In this document: positions 1-11,150 of the stretch, piece by piece
Layout of the letters: every line of letters begins with the position of its first letter
How positions within the stretch are numbered: the first letter of the stretch is position 1
Assembly: GCA_013306675.1 (NCBI GenBank)
Contig: JABLUY010000007.1
Coordinates: 248,001-312,000 of the forward strand
From: Thraustochytrium sp. TN22
Lineage: Eukaryota > Sar > Bigyra > Thraustochytrida > Thraustochytriidae
Length of the DNA: 64,000 bases
Direction: 5' to 3'
The notes under the pieces: generated by a model
What the model saw: the letters and a program-made list of their open reading frames with translations, nothing else
What the model was told of the DNA's origin: nothing
The model's database searches: none
Translations under genes and position numbers: made by a program

Positions 1-709
1 GGACTTCGCGCCGTCCACGATCCACTTTTTCTTTGTCCTGGACGCACGCCGCCCATTGCTGCATGCAGCCATCACCAGCAGTGCACGCAAGTTCTCTGGT
101 AATCTTTTTCCATGAGCCCCGGCGTACACACCGTTCCAGTGGTACGCATCCAGTCTCGGTCCGCGGGCGTCCGCGGCGAGAGGCCTGGCGACGCTTGCGC
201 AGTGTCCTCCGAGTCGCACTCACAGGTTTTTTTTTGCGTTTCAATTGGCGCTCCAAGCGGGCCGGTGCGACGCGACGAGACCAGGCGACCACGACTCAAA
301 GCCAGCCTTGCAGTCCATTGGAAGCAGGCGCACCGTGACAGAGTGATGCGCGCCGTCCTGTTTTCCCTTCCTCCAACCATGGCTTGCGCGTGCGTCCACG
401 GTCTGCGCGCGCGAAATGCGCCGCCGGGGAGATGATACCCTCGTGGTGTGCCCTGTGCAAATGCTGCTTCGATAGATGATTCTCAGCGCGGTGCGTGTCC
501 GAGCCGGTACAGCCTGGAGGGTCCAAAGAGCCTGTGTGCTTTTGTGCGGGCAAAGAATCTCACCTGCTCGCTGCCTGCTCGACGCGAGTGTGGGTGGGAG
601 GGGAGGAGAGACCGAGGCCGGATGGCTGGCGCGGGAAGCTTGCGGCAACTGAGGAGAACGCACAAAGGGCTTTCATCTGCGACCGCCACTGGTAGCGAGG
701 GGGGAAAAA
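1..709. other. Intergenic, no gene recognised
   Basis: No reading frame here has recognisable domains or protein-like composition. The frames present are short and overlap on both strands. A run of T lies near 227-235. The stretch is downstream of the KIF6 stop at 710 and may hold its 3' UTR. Confidence 0.5.
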
Positions 710-3257
710 TTACTTCTTGATGGCCTTAGACCGCTTCATGAGCGCCTCCTTGGCCTTGTAAAATGCGAGAATGTCTGCATCAGCCTCCTGGTTGCCAGTC
801 AGAGGGATTGCGGCCGCGGCTGATCCCTCGTCCGCTGGCGGCGGCGTCGGCGCCGCGCGGCGAGAAGGCACTGCCTTCTCACGCGTGACGCGGGGACTCT
901 GATGATGCTCGAGACGCGCCTCGTGCGGAACCGCCGCATCTTGCGACGTAACCTCAAGCTCTCCGCGACGTGGCTCGGTGGGGGCGCTGAGACCCTGGCG
1001 AAGAACGAGACCATACCAAGCATCAAACTCCTTCTGGAGTTTGAGCCGCGCATTTTGCAACATGGTCTGAATGCGCTCAATCTCCTTCTTGAGCTCCTTG
1101 AGGTCCTGAAAGCTCTGTTTGTAGCCAGTCTTGTGGTCCTCGATCTCTGCCATGCGCTCTGCTTCCTCTGCCTCAGCCCGTTTCTCCTCATCCTTGCCCT
1201 CCCCGCCGTCGACGACGGACTGAACGGCGCGCTGTGCGCGCACTTGTTCAATCTCGCCCTTGATCCGGTTGATCTCGTTGCGTGCGGCATTCACTGCGGC
1301 ACCTGTCTGCTTGGCCAAAGCGTACTTGTCCTTGAGCAGACGCTTGTTCTCGTTGATGCCCTTGATGCCCGGGTAATGGCGCTTGAAGTACTCCAGCGCC
1401 CGATCCTTGTCCGCCAGGACCTCGGACGGAGGCATGGGCGCCGCCGGCGCGGCGCGAGAGCCGCTGTTGCCCTCCACGACGCTCGGCCTGCGCTGGCGGC
1501 CGGGTAGATGGGCAGCGTCGTGCCGAAGATCAGTGTCCGCCAGCTTCGTCTCAGCCGCGCGCCGGGCCAGCTGCGACTGTGGAGTTGCTTGGAAGTTGTA
1601 TGCGTCGATGCCGGGGTCTTCCTCAACGCTGACTGCGTCTGGACCTGCCTTGCCGCCTTGCTTGATCATGTTGACGAGGATGGCAATCTCGTTGTTGCGT
1701 TGTTGCACCTGCTGTTTGAGTTGCGCAATCTCAGCGTCCTTCGCGTCACTCTCAGGGCCGTCGCCGCGCTGGCCACCGCCGCCTCCGCCGCCGCCACCGG
1801 GCCCGCCCTCCGCCGCCATTTCCCGCAAAATCTGAAAACATGCGTGAATGCGCTCGAAGGTGAGCTCGCCGGGCTGCAGCTGGTCGATACCGGCGGTATC
1901 TGCGGCGGCCGCATGGGGGTCCGTCGCGCGCGCCCGCTGCGCTGCGACCCAGTCCGCGACAACGGCGCGGAGCCGCTTCATCTCGAGCTGATCGATCCGC
2001 TCGCCGGCCCCCGGCGCGTTCGGGTCGCGCTCGCCCTTGAGGAAGGCGATTTCCTCGCGCAGTGCCGCCACCTCGGCCTTGAGACGCTTGATGAGCATGG
2101 TGGGGTCCACCTCCTCGTTGACAAGCGCATCGTTCTGCACGAGCGCCACGCGCTGTGCGAAACGACACGTGGAAATGCTCTCTTCTGTGTTGGACTTTTC
2201 CGCCGAGATGGTCGCTACCATGGTCGTCTTGCAGTTGCCGCCAAGACTGTCGCGCAGCACGTTGGTCATCATGGAGTTGCGGTACGGAATATGCTGCCTG
2301 CCGCGCGAGTTGCGCTCGTGCAACGCCACGATGACCATCTCCAAATAGTGCAGCGAGCTGTTGATATGCTTGGCCTCGCGCAAGAGCTGGCCGCTGGAGT
2401 TGGTCTTGTGCACGCGCTCCGACCCAGCAAGGTCAACGAGGTGTAGCTTGGAGCGCCGGATCGTGTCAGAGCCCGCCTGCCGCATCTCCAGCGAGATGGT
2501 GAAAATGCAATGTGACCGCGACGAGGCCAAGTTCATTGGCGTTTCGCTAATGGCCCGGTTCGTGTCGCCCAGGAACAGTAGATTCAGCGCGTCCTCCTCG
2601 TTATTCGCCACATGCATGGACAGATTTCGCAGGTGCACGTTGCCATCCTCGTCCTCGAGCATGCTCACCTTGGGCAGGTCCTCCAGGCCCTTGTACTCGT
2701 GGGACGGGTCGAGCAGGTCGTAGCCGCAGTCGTTGTAGATCTCCAGATACGAGACGTGCGCCGTGAACTGCACGTCGCTCCGCTTCTCAATCTCCTCGAA
2801 GATGAGCGAGAGGGCGCGCGGAATAATGCCGCGGTCCGCGTACCGCTCTGCGCCACCCGTCATGGTGAAGGTCTTGCCTGAACCGGTCTGGCCGTAGGCG
2901 AAGATCGTTGCGTTGAACCCCTCCATGGCGCTCAGCGCCGCGTCCTGTGTGATCAGCCGAGCACCACCGTCAGAGCAAGTGAGTGATTGGGCGTCGGCCT
3001 CGCACAGGGCTGACTTTTGCACCTACCTTGGCCACACGATCAAAAACCTCGTCCTGCTTGGCATCCTGGTGGATGACGCCGTTGAACCTGAACTTGTACG
3101 AGCTCTTGGCATTGTTCACGTGGGTCGCAGCCAGCTCGGACGGGATCTCGAAGTCCACCCGCGTCGGGTCCTCCTGATCGAACTGGATGAACCCGCTCGG
3201 CCTCTTGGTGGGCCGCACGCGCATGTAGACCTTGATGCCATTCTCCGGCGGCGGCAT
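710..3257 (-). CDS. KIF6: Kinesin-9 family motor, KIF6-like (two exons)
   Basis: Microtubule motor of the kinesin-9 family, associated with cilia and flagella in other eukaryotes. Exon 1 is 3257-3027 and exon 2 is 2944-710. The 82-bp intron (donor GTAGGT, acceptor CACAG) joins VFDRVAK to DAALSAMEGFNATIFAYG in phase 0, giving 821 residues. Seen: P-loop GQTGSGKT at about 95-102, switch I NLASSRSH at 215-222, switch II DLAGSER at 248-254, and the motor end CRFAQRVAL near 337-345. Coiled coils follow, including a block like QQRNNEIAILVNMIK and a C-terminal IPLTGNQEADADILAFYKAKEAL. As I remember human KIF6, both blocks are shared with it, so this looks like an orthologue over its full length (human about 814 residues). 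A Gly run near the middle of the stalk is lineage-specific. The gene is divergent from the small Cys-rich gene at 3687. The family call is very sure; the flagellar role is inferred from the family. Confidence 0.95.
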
Positions 3258-3686
3258 CTCGCACCCTCGAGCGAGGCGAGGGCGGTCCCCCGCGCGCCGC
3301 CACGCAGGCGCTCGCGCTCTGCCGCCCCAGCGCCGCGGCGGCGCTACTCGCTAGCTAGCCCAGCAGCGCGCGCCGAGGCTTGCCAAGCCAAGGGCCAACT
3401 TGATGCGAAGGCCGAGCCTGAGATCAGAAGTTACTACGATCAACCAACGTCTTCGAGCGCAACCCAATTTCGCCCCTTGTGCGAGCTCTCTAGCTAGCTA
3501 GCTTAGTAGCAAGGGGAGACCTCTGCGCGCGTCGTCCGGAGCTCCACCAGAGCAGAGCAGTGCAGCGCCAGCACAAGAGGGCACGTGCGCGCGCGAGCGG
3601 AGGTGCGCGTACGCGAGAGGAAGAGGCAGCTGGCCAAGGGGCAAGAGCTACAGAGCTCTCGCGAAGCGTGGCGTTGCGCGACAGGC
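3258..3686. promoter_or_regulatory. Shared upstream region of two divergent genes
   Basis: This 429-bp spacer lies between the start codons of the KIF6-like gene (-) and the Cys-rich gene (+), so it must carry both promoters. Two CTAG-type tetranucleotide runs are visible (about 3351-3358 and 3490-3503). No TATA box is evident. Confidence 0.4.
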
Positions 3687-4466
3687 ATGGAGGGCACCTT
3701 CGAGCGCGGGGATGCGGAACCGCGGCACGCGGCACTGTGCGGAGGCGACCTGTACGGCACGCAGTGCGTGCGCGAGCTGGTCAAGAACCCTTGGGGCGCC
3801 GAGGGCTGGGTATGCGCGCTGTGCGAGACCCACCTGCGTGGCCAGGCGCACACGTGCTTTCGCTGCGAGACCGCCGTCTGCAAGCAGTGCTGGCCGCAGC
3901 TGGGCGCTGCGGCGGCACCGCCGCCCGTGCCTCCGCCAGCGATGGCGGCCCTGCCTGGAGCGCTAGAGACCCTGGACTTTGGCGCGCTCGCGTTTAGCGG
4001 GTCGCCCGCGCCGGTCGGCGTCCAGAGCGCGCGGAGTACGAGCACAGCACGGTCCAGCATTGCCGTACCCACGACGGCGCGACCAGCCGTGCAAGCCGCC
4101 CCCGTGCCTGTGGCCGTGGCGACGCCCACGTCTGCATTTGATCACGGCTTTCCGACAGCGCGCGGCGTGGAGCAGGGGCCCGGCCCGCTCGAGGCGAGCC
4201 TGCTCGCCTTCGTGGACGTTCTGGAGGGGGAGGGCGACGGGAGCGCCGCGTCTGGGCCGTTGGACCAGGCGGCGGCGCAGCGCGCGTGGCGGAATGTGCT
4301 CGAGGCGCGGCGGCACTGCCCGAGCGGGCCGCGCGACCAAGTCCTCGACGCGATGATTGCCGTCACCGAGTACAAGGTGAATGCGGAGCGCGCAGCGCGG
4401 CGCAAGGCGGAGCGCGAGCTCCAGCAGGCCCGTGCACAGCTCTGCAAAGCGCTCACTCTTGCGTAG
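3687..4466 (+). CDS. Small Cys-rich putative zinc-binding protein with C-terminal helix
   Basis: A 259-residue protein of unknown function. The first ATG in frame (3687) was chosen; the upstream in-frame extension has no ATG. Residues about 41-68 hold a Cys cluster, CALC then CFRC then CKQC, which could bind one or two zinc ions in the manner of RING/FYVE-like treble clefs but matches no family I can name. A Pro/Ala-rich linker follows. The last 60 residues are charged and helical (EYKVNAERAARRKAERELQQ), probably a coiled coil. The 3' end is partly duplicated downstream at 4878-4935. It is divergent from the KIF6-like gene and convergent with the four-TM gene ending at 5100. GC3 and the steady reading frame support coding; function is open. 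Confidence 0.7.
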   Translation: MEGTFERGDAEPRHAALCGGDLYGTQCVRELVKNPWGAEGWVCALCETHLRGQAHTCFRCETAVCKQCWPQLGAAAAPPPVPPPAMAALPGALETLDFGALAFSGSPAPVGVQSARSTSTARSSIAVPTTARPAVQAAPVPVAVATPTSAFDHGFPTARGVEQGPGPLEASLLAFVDVLEGEGDGSAASGPLDQAAAQRAWRNVLEARRHCPSGPRDQVLDAMIAVTEYKVNAERAARRKAERELQQARAQLCKALTLA

Positions 4467-5215
4467 GCCGACACGCGGATGGCACCAAAACTTGGGTGAC
4501 TCGACTCGTAAGCGCAACACGTAGGCGCGCAGCACACGTGGGCGTGCACGCACACACACGTAGGCGCAACACAACGCTACGACTTGTGTGGTGTGGTCGT
4601 TGCGCGTGCCGAGCATCTTCATGGCGGACCCTCCGAGCGCGACCCTGCGGAAGAGCGAGGGGGTACGACTCTCTTGAGAGACAATGTCAGAAATCGAGAG
4701 GCCCAGAGCATGGCGCACGAGCTCAATCTCAAAGAGCGAGAGCATGGTTCGCGCCTTGGTCACGCCAAAAACCGAGAGCACGGCGACACCATTGAGCTTG
4801 ATGGAGCGAGCGGCAGTGGTGCTCGCGCTGCGTCCACGAGGCCGCCTGGCCGAGTGCGTTTTGCTCGCGCGTGTCGCGAGCGCGCGCGCAGCTGGCCCAT
4901 GCACGGCTCTGCAACGCGCTCGCCCAGGCGTGGCGGTCAACCGCTTTGGAGCGCGATCTGCTCATGACCTTGCGTCGTCTGCTGCGCACTGCCGCAGGTT
5001 ACGCGTGCCGAGGTCTGTGTGGTGATGAGGACGCGCAAAAAAAGCCCCCCTGCACGGCCAAGCACCTGACGTTGGCGACAGGCACGCTGCGGCCAAGGGT
5101 CACGCAGCAGGCACCTGCTGCGTGATGCAGGAAGTGCGCGTGCCAAGCTTCTTCATAGCGGTCTTTCGGAGCGCGTTGACGCCGAAGAGCGAGAGGACGA
5201 CCCAGGTGAAGAGCA
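4410..5215. repeat. Degenerate tandem duplication of two convergent gene ends
   Basis: The 3' end of the Cys-rich gene (4410-4466) recurs, diverged, at 4878-4935 (shared core around CTCTGCAA-CGCTC). The 3' end of the minus-strand membrane gene (5127-5190) recurs at about 4600-4665 (shared GCGTGCC-AGC-TCTTCAT-GCGG). Further fragments at about 4690-4800 translate on the minus strand as VLSVFGV, compared with VLSLFGV in the intact gene. The order A-end, B-end copy, A-end copy, B-end is what one tandem duplication of the junction (offset about 470-530 bp) followed by decay would leave. No intact gene lies in 4467-5099. Confidence 0.6.
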
Positions 5216-5695
5216 CGGCGAACCAGGTGAGCCCGACAGCGCGACTGTGAATCTCGCGCTGGGTCTGAGATGTGGTCGGGTCCTGGTCTGGAGCCGCCCC
5301 CGTGCTCAGGGAAGTGATGTTACTTGCGCAGAGACCCTCGAAGGTATTGAACTTGGCCGGATTCGTGCGCGACACCACCGTAATGGTGGCCGTGAGGATG
5401 AGGACAATCCAGGGGAACATGCAGCACTGGGCGCCAATTTGCGTCCAGGAAACGAGGCAGTACGCGTCAAAGCGCCGGTTGCGGCCCAGATGAATAGCGA
5501 ACTCGGCGGGGTCCACGTACATGTTCGGGCAGTGCGTCGAGACGCAGTTGATGGAGCGCATGCAGCTGCAGCGCGCAAAGGGCCGGAGCACGTACTGTGA
5601 GCCTGGCTTGGCGTGAAAGGTGAGGGGCTCGTCGAAGTGGTTGGGCTCATCGTCGCCCTCATCGTCCACCTCGCCGACAAGCCCGTCCTCCTCCC

Positions 5696-5727
<32 letters not shown>

Positions 5728-7193
5728 TCGTCTTCCTCCACCACTTCCTCGCCCCCCCGGCGCGCCAGTCCTGTGCCATCATTCAGGCTTCGCTTCGAAT
5801 GGGCGCGCGAGGAGCGGTGCGAGAGGCGCGACCAGCCCGAGCGGCCTCGCTCCATGGCGTTCAACGCGTAGCTGTCAAGGGATGAGGCGCTACGTTCTGT
5901 TGCGCCAAGGTCGTGACCATCATCTTGCGAGGCGGTGCGCAGCATGTGCCACGTGCGTGCGCGGTCCTCTTCGGAGCGCGACGCCGACAAGACCGCTTTC
6001 CTGGTCGCCGGCTGCCCTCCGTGCCCCAGGTCCGGCGCGGCGTCATCCTTTTCTTCGTCGCCCCAGTGATGATCCTCACCACGGCTGTCAACCTGCTCGA
6101 GGCCTGCCTCATGTGCCCCGCCGAAGCCCTCTACGACCTCTTCGCCGTCGTCCTCTTCATCCTCCTCGTCGACGAGGGTGGAGTTGCTCGTGCGGCGGCT
6201 CAGTGTCGCGCCGATGGAACTGGCGTCCGTGGCGCTGAGGGTTCGCCGCGGCGCGACGTTCGGCACGGCACCGCCCATGGACGCGTGCGGGTGCGGGGGC
6301 GGCGCCGGGAGGAGCGCGAGCTCGACGTCGCCTGCATCGCTGAAGTGGTCGTCTTCGTCCACTTCGTTGCCTGGGTCGCTCTCCTCAACGTCGGCCTCGT
6401 CCCCTTGGGTGTCCACCTCGGTCGCCACAAGCGAGCCGACCGAGGCCAGCGAGAGATGAGAAGCGCTCGTCTCACCGGTCGAAGTGCCTCGCGAAATGGC
6501 AGCACCAGACGGCGCGCGCGCCTGCGCGAGGGACATGTGCTCCACCGGCATGCGAGAGCTGGTGGACCGCGCGGCGCGTTGTCGCGTCTGGTACCTGGTT
6601 TGAATGTCCTCATTGTACTTGGCGAGATTCCTGTCATTGACCACCTGCCGCAGCCCGCACGACATGCAGGTGAGCTGGAAGAAGAGCGCCGCCCCGCACA
6701 TGCCCAGCATGAGCATCGAGACGGCCACAGAGACGCACTCCGCGTCCTCCGTACAGGCCCCGTTGGGCAGCGAGCACTCAAGGGCCTGGTTGAAGGTCAC
6801 GTTATCGATCAAAAATAGCGACGTGATCACAATAGCCAAGTAGATGCACGTCCACAGCGAGAAAAAGATCATCGCCGTCAGGTAGCCCGCCTCAGACCAG
6901 AGTCGCCGGCGCAGAAATGCGCGCTCGAACTCCTGCATCTTGGTCAGGTTGCGTCCCGGCAGCCGGCGCAGCCGCATCACGGCGTCGTACACGTTCCCCT
7001 CGCACGAGCAGCACCGGCGCGGCGGCACCTCCTCGCCCGGCGCCCGCAACGGCGACTCCAAGGTTCGCTTGACGCGCCCCGCCCTGGCCCCATGCTGGCC
7101 GACGGCGACTGCCGCCGGCCCATCCTCTGCAGCCGCCGCGGCGCCCGCGACTGCGGCCTCCACGGGCCCCGCGCCCGCGCCGGAGACCAGCAT
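5100..7193 (-). CDS. Four-TM membrane protein with long acidic cytosolic-type loop
   Basis: A 697-residue membrane protein of unknown function. The start is ATG at 7193, the first in frame. Predicted membrane segments by eye: about 103-128 (AMIFFSLWTCIYLAIVITSL), 160-183 (SMLMLGMCGAALFFQLTCM), 598-622 (CMFPWIVLILTATITVV) and 662-684 (LTWFAVLFTWVVLSLFGV). Between the second and third lies a loop of about 400 residues that is acidic and Ser-rich, with an Ala run (about 500-515) and many RS/RT patches, so it may be phosphorylated. Short Cys-rich patches flank the membrane parts (RRCCSCEG; CSCMRSINCVSTHCPN). No transporter or channel signature was recognised. Its 3' end is duplicated downstream. 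A CAACTTGAAG copy sits about 106 bp upstream of the ATG. Confidence 0.75.
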
Positions 7194-8365
7194 CGCCCGC
7201 CGCCGGCACGCCGCGCGCCGCGCGCCGCGCGCCGCGCGCCGCCGCCTTCACCACTGCAAGGGCTTTTGCAGCTTCCGTTGTTTCTCTTGGTTGTCTGTCA
7301 ACTTGAAGTGCCAGTGCGGCGAGCAACATACTTTGGGTACATTTTCGTGGGCTCCGTCTCCGAGGCCGCCGCCAAGACCACCACGACGGACGCCGGGGCG
7401 GACGGCGCGTACGAGTCCGGCGGCAGAGCCTCAGGCTGAGGCAGCAAGAATGGGGAGGTCGAGCGAGCTCGAGTCTGAGACTGGGGAAGAGAGACGAAGA
7501 GCTCGAGCGAGCTCGAGCGAGCTCGAGCTCGTCACACCGCTGGGCGATACCAGATAGCGACGAAAGGCAGCTCCGCGGGGCCCATTCGCGAGCCCAGCGC
7601 CATGTGCAACGTACGCAGAGCTCTGCAGCAGCCCAGGGCAGCAGCCCACGCCCATTCCTGACCTCGATCGTTCCTGCGTCATCTCCCACGTTCCTGCGTC
7701 ATCTCCCACGTCCCAGTTGGCCCGGCCCGTACAGTTTGCAAGATCGACCGTAGACGCGTCGAGCTCTGTCAGGCTGTCGGGCTGCTTGCACTCTGACTCA
7801 CATGTCAGAGCGCGCGCTCACCAGGGCGGCGGCCTTGGCGGCCTTGCTTGTGCCTTGAGTCAATGCGCCCTAACAGAACCGGCCTATCGAGGCCTGCCAG
7901 GCCAGGCAGGCAGGCTGTCGCGTGCGGCAAAACTACGGCTGCGTCGCGCGCGCGCGAGGGCGAGCAGGCGGCGGCGGCGCGGTGCGGCGTAGCGGAGCGT
8001 CCGGCGTCCGGGTGCGCGGGCTGTCGTGCGCGCGGCCGCGGCGAAGCGCGCGAGAGGGGTGTGCGGCGGGGCGCGCCGCGAGCGCCTCGCTTGACATCTC
8101 CGTGCTCGTGCACGCGACGCAGGGGCCCCAGGCGGCGGCGCGGCGGCGCAGCGACGCGGCGCAGAGGCAGCGCGGCGCAGCGGCACGCGGCGGCGGCGGC
8201 GGGCACGCGGCGGCGGTGGGCACGCGGCGCAGGTCGCGAGTGCGCCAGCTCGCTCGCGTTGCTCTGCGGTGAACCACTACTCGTGCTACTCGTACTAGTG
8301 CTATTACAACTCGAGGGCACTCTCGCTTGGAGTGAGCGAGCAGCGTCCGAGAGAGCCTGGAGACC
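7194..8365. promoter_or_regulatory. Divergent spacer, low-complexity GC-rich
   Basis: Upstream region of the four-TM gene (-) and the 79-residue gene (+). It holds a CGCGCCG-type tandem run at about 7205-7245, one exact CAACTTGAAG (7299-7308), a GAGCTCGAGC run (7500-7530), a direct repeat of TTCCTGCGTCATCTCCCACG (7671-7710) and a GC-only stretch (7930-8220). No gene is supported. Confidence 0.45.
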
Positions 8366-8704
8366 ATGTGGGTCGTGGACAAGGTCAAGCGCTTTGTGTT
8401 TGTGTAAGTGCTCCAATCGTCTGTCCACGCAAGCAGATGAGAGAAACTGGGCGAGGAGCGTTGAGAGCTAACGAGTCTGATCCCTCATAATGAAATTCGC
8501 AGATTCGCCATGTACACGGGCCTGTCGATGGCGTCGGCGGGCGAGCGCATGGTGTTCCTCCCGCTCATGATCTTCGTCTTCTTCTACGTGCCATTCAGCG
8601 TCGCTTACAACTTGCTGTCACTCTGTGTGACCCTCGCCGGCATCGTACAAACCATGCTCCAAGAAGCCCAAGCTGAGCCGGCCGCGCTCCCGGACCCGTC
8701 TTAA
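8366..8704 (+). CDS. Small two-exon membrane protein, 79 residues
   Basis: Exon 1 is 8366-8403 and exon 2 is 8503-8704. The 99-bp intron begins GTAAGT and ends TTCGCAG. Splicing gives MWVVDKVKRFVFVFAMYTGL and continues in frame through VFLPLMIFVFFYVPFSVAY, a strong membrane segment at about 29-47, with a second weaker one at 49-66 (LLSLCVTLAGIVQTML). The N terminus is basic and amphipathic and the C terminus is short and acidic. No family was recognised; size and shape suit a small organelle-membrane or complex subunit, but that is a guess. The consensus splice sites and the continuous hydrophobic pattern across the junction are the main support. Confidence 0.65.
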
Positions 8705-10742
8705 CGCACCGTGCAGGCGACGCGAGACGTCTGATGCGCGTCACCGTGACCGCCCTTCGCGTCGCGGCATCCGTCGGTCCGCGAGCGAGACGGCGCGCGA
8801 TTGCAGCGGGGCGCCGCCTTGCGCGGGGCTGCGGCCCTCCTTGCACACGCACGGGGGCGTGACGCACCAAGCTGCAGACCACCGGTCTCTTCCGTTCGTG
8901 GAAAGTTGGAGGGCATTGCATCGTTCCCCCATCGCGCCGGCTTGGAGCTGCCCGACGGGAGACCCCGTCCCGAGCCCGCTGTCCACCTTTTCGCGGCGTC
9001 ACTTCGCGCCGCCTTCGGATCCGGCTCCGCCGAGCCAGGTCCGTCTTCCTGTCGTAAACACCAACCTCATTTCTCTGCGCTGCGCTGCGTCTCCTTTCTT
9101 TCGATTCGAGTCTTGCGGGACGTGGCTAACTTGAGACGATACGCGCATCGTTCAGCCCGGCTCTGGTATCAGGATGATCATGTGTGGCGCCAGGGGCATG
9201 GTGAGGAGGAACGTCACTACGCGGGGCCAGCGCGGTGTTGGAGGGGAACATCTCTACACTCGCCAGGGCGATGACGAGATCCGAGAAGCGAGAATACCGC
9301 TGGGCGAGGGCAGCGCAGGGCGTCGAGGTGCCGCTCGCGATTGCTGGGCTTGCGGTCGCAGCTGAGCTCGCGAGCTCCTGGGCGAGCAAGCTCAGCTTGC
9401 TACGAAGCTTGCTTGCGCGCAGTGATTTCGTGCGGACGATGGAGGTGCTCGACCCTGTGGTGCGCGCTCTGCGCAGCCCCCCCTCCCACATTCCCTTCGC
9501 GCTATCGCTGCGCCGTCGACATCACATGAGCACATGAGACCTGGCAACACGGCGCGCCAAGGGGCCGATGTGACTTTTGCAAAAATTTGCCCCCGACCCT
9601 TGCCTACGCGCCTACGCCCGCCGCCCTGCGTCGTTCCTCGCGCCTACGTCGTGTTCTGGCTGAGGCTAACTGGCCTACGGCTTGCCCTGCAGGCCACTGG
9701 TCATGGCAGTCCCGCCGGCTCATTTGGTGCAGTGCGTGGTGCGGACAGACCGCAGGCCGGACCACCGCCGCCGCCCCCGGCCGGCCTCGGAGTGGCACGC
9801 TTCCACTGCGCAGCACTGGCGCGCAGTCTCCGGGGCGCGGCTCCAGCGGCGCCGGGCCCCGAGCCCGGCCCGGCCCGGCCCGGGGCGGCGGCCCGGCCGG
9901 TCGATCTCGACCAACTCGACGTTCAAGTTGCTTGCAGTGAAGCCGCTACTGCTACTACTAAGTACTTGTAGGCCAGTGGCAGGTTCTGGCAGGCACTGGC
10001 AGCGCGCGCCTTCGCACGCGGCCTCACGACGCGCGCGTGTGGTACGGCCCTGCCAGCGTCACGGTCACGGTCCATTGTCCAGGAAACCACGCCGTGCAGG
10101 CCCCCTGCCAGGTACCCGTGCCCGTACCACCGCCTGCCATCATGAAGCGTGTGGTGTGTTCGTCCTCGGCGCCGCCCACGGCGCGGTCGCGGTCATCATG
10201 ATGGGCGGGGCCGGCTTGCCCCGCGTCCCTGACGCCCGCCTTCGGAGTCCGAGTCTCTTTCACTTCTCTCACTCGCCGACAGAGCCCAGCCGTGGTTGTC
10301 TGGCTGCCTGCCTGCCAGGTCTCACTCATCATCACAGTCAGTGGCACCCACTCTGAGACCTCTCCACTTCAAGTTGAACTCGCGCAGCGGTGGCGGCAGT
10401 GGCGGCACAGTGGCGGCACAGTGGCAGGGCGAATGCATCACCGACGAAAGCAAATTCGAAAAGCGGCGGGCGCTGGCGCCGGCTCGGCGGCAGGCCCGGC
10501 GGCGGCGGCGGCGGCGGCGGCGCGGCGGCGCGGCGCGGCGGCGGCGCCGGCGGGCGACGACCGCGCAGGCCCGGGCTCGGCGCGGCGGCAGCGGGCGGGC
10601 GCGACCCGGCCCGGCGGCGGCGGCACGCGGCCCGTGGGTGGCGAGCGCGGCCGGCCTTCGCGGCGCTCTCCCTCTCGTTTTTTCCACGCCGCGCGGCCGC
10701 GGAGCCCGGACCGCGCGCGCGGCGGCAGCGGCGCGCGGCAGC

Positions 10743-10780
<38 letters not shown>

Positions 10781-11034
10781 AGCGCGCGGGGTGGCGGCCG
10801 CAGCCGCAGCGGCTGCGGCGGCAGATCGCCGCAGTGCGGCGCGACGGCAGCCACCGGCCTGGACCAGCAGCGGGAAAAGTAGCGGAGAAGCAGTGGCGGC
10901 GGCGCGGCGGCGGCGGCGGCGGCAGCGGCGGCGGCGGCGGCGGCTGCGGCGGCGGCGGCGGCGGCGGTGGCGGCAGCGGCAGCGGCAGCCGCGGCGGCTC
11001 TGTTTGAAGGCACTCTGCGTGAGATCTGGGCGCG
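8705..11034. other. Intergenic and 5' region of the remodeller gene
   Basis: No convincing gene in 2.3 kb. The region has overlapping short frames around 9126-9537 that match nothing I know, CACTGGCA-type motifs (9690-10420), a CTTCAAGTTG copy (10367-10376), a 9/10 match at 9921-9930, and from about 10480 to 11005 an almost pure GGC/CGG trinucleotide stretch that probably forms the 5' UTR and promoter of the gene starting at 11035. Confidence 0.45.
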
Positions 11035-11118
11035 ATGGACGCGTCGTCACGCGCAAACGGGGACTCATTCATGTACGATGACGGCGGCTCCGGCATGTCC
11101 TACCAGGACCCGTATGGT

Positions 11119-11150
<32 letters not shown>

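Noticed and set aside
9126-9537. Overlapping frames on both strands (about 100-120 codons) as a small gene
   Set aside because: Neither has an ATG-supported start with recognisable features; codon composition is ambiguous between strands.
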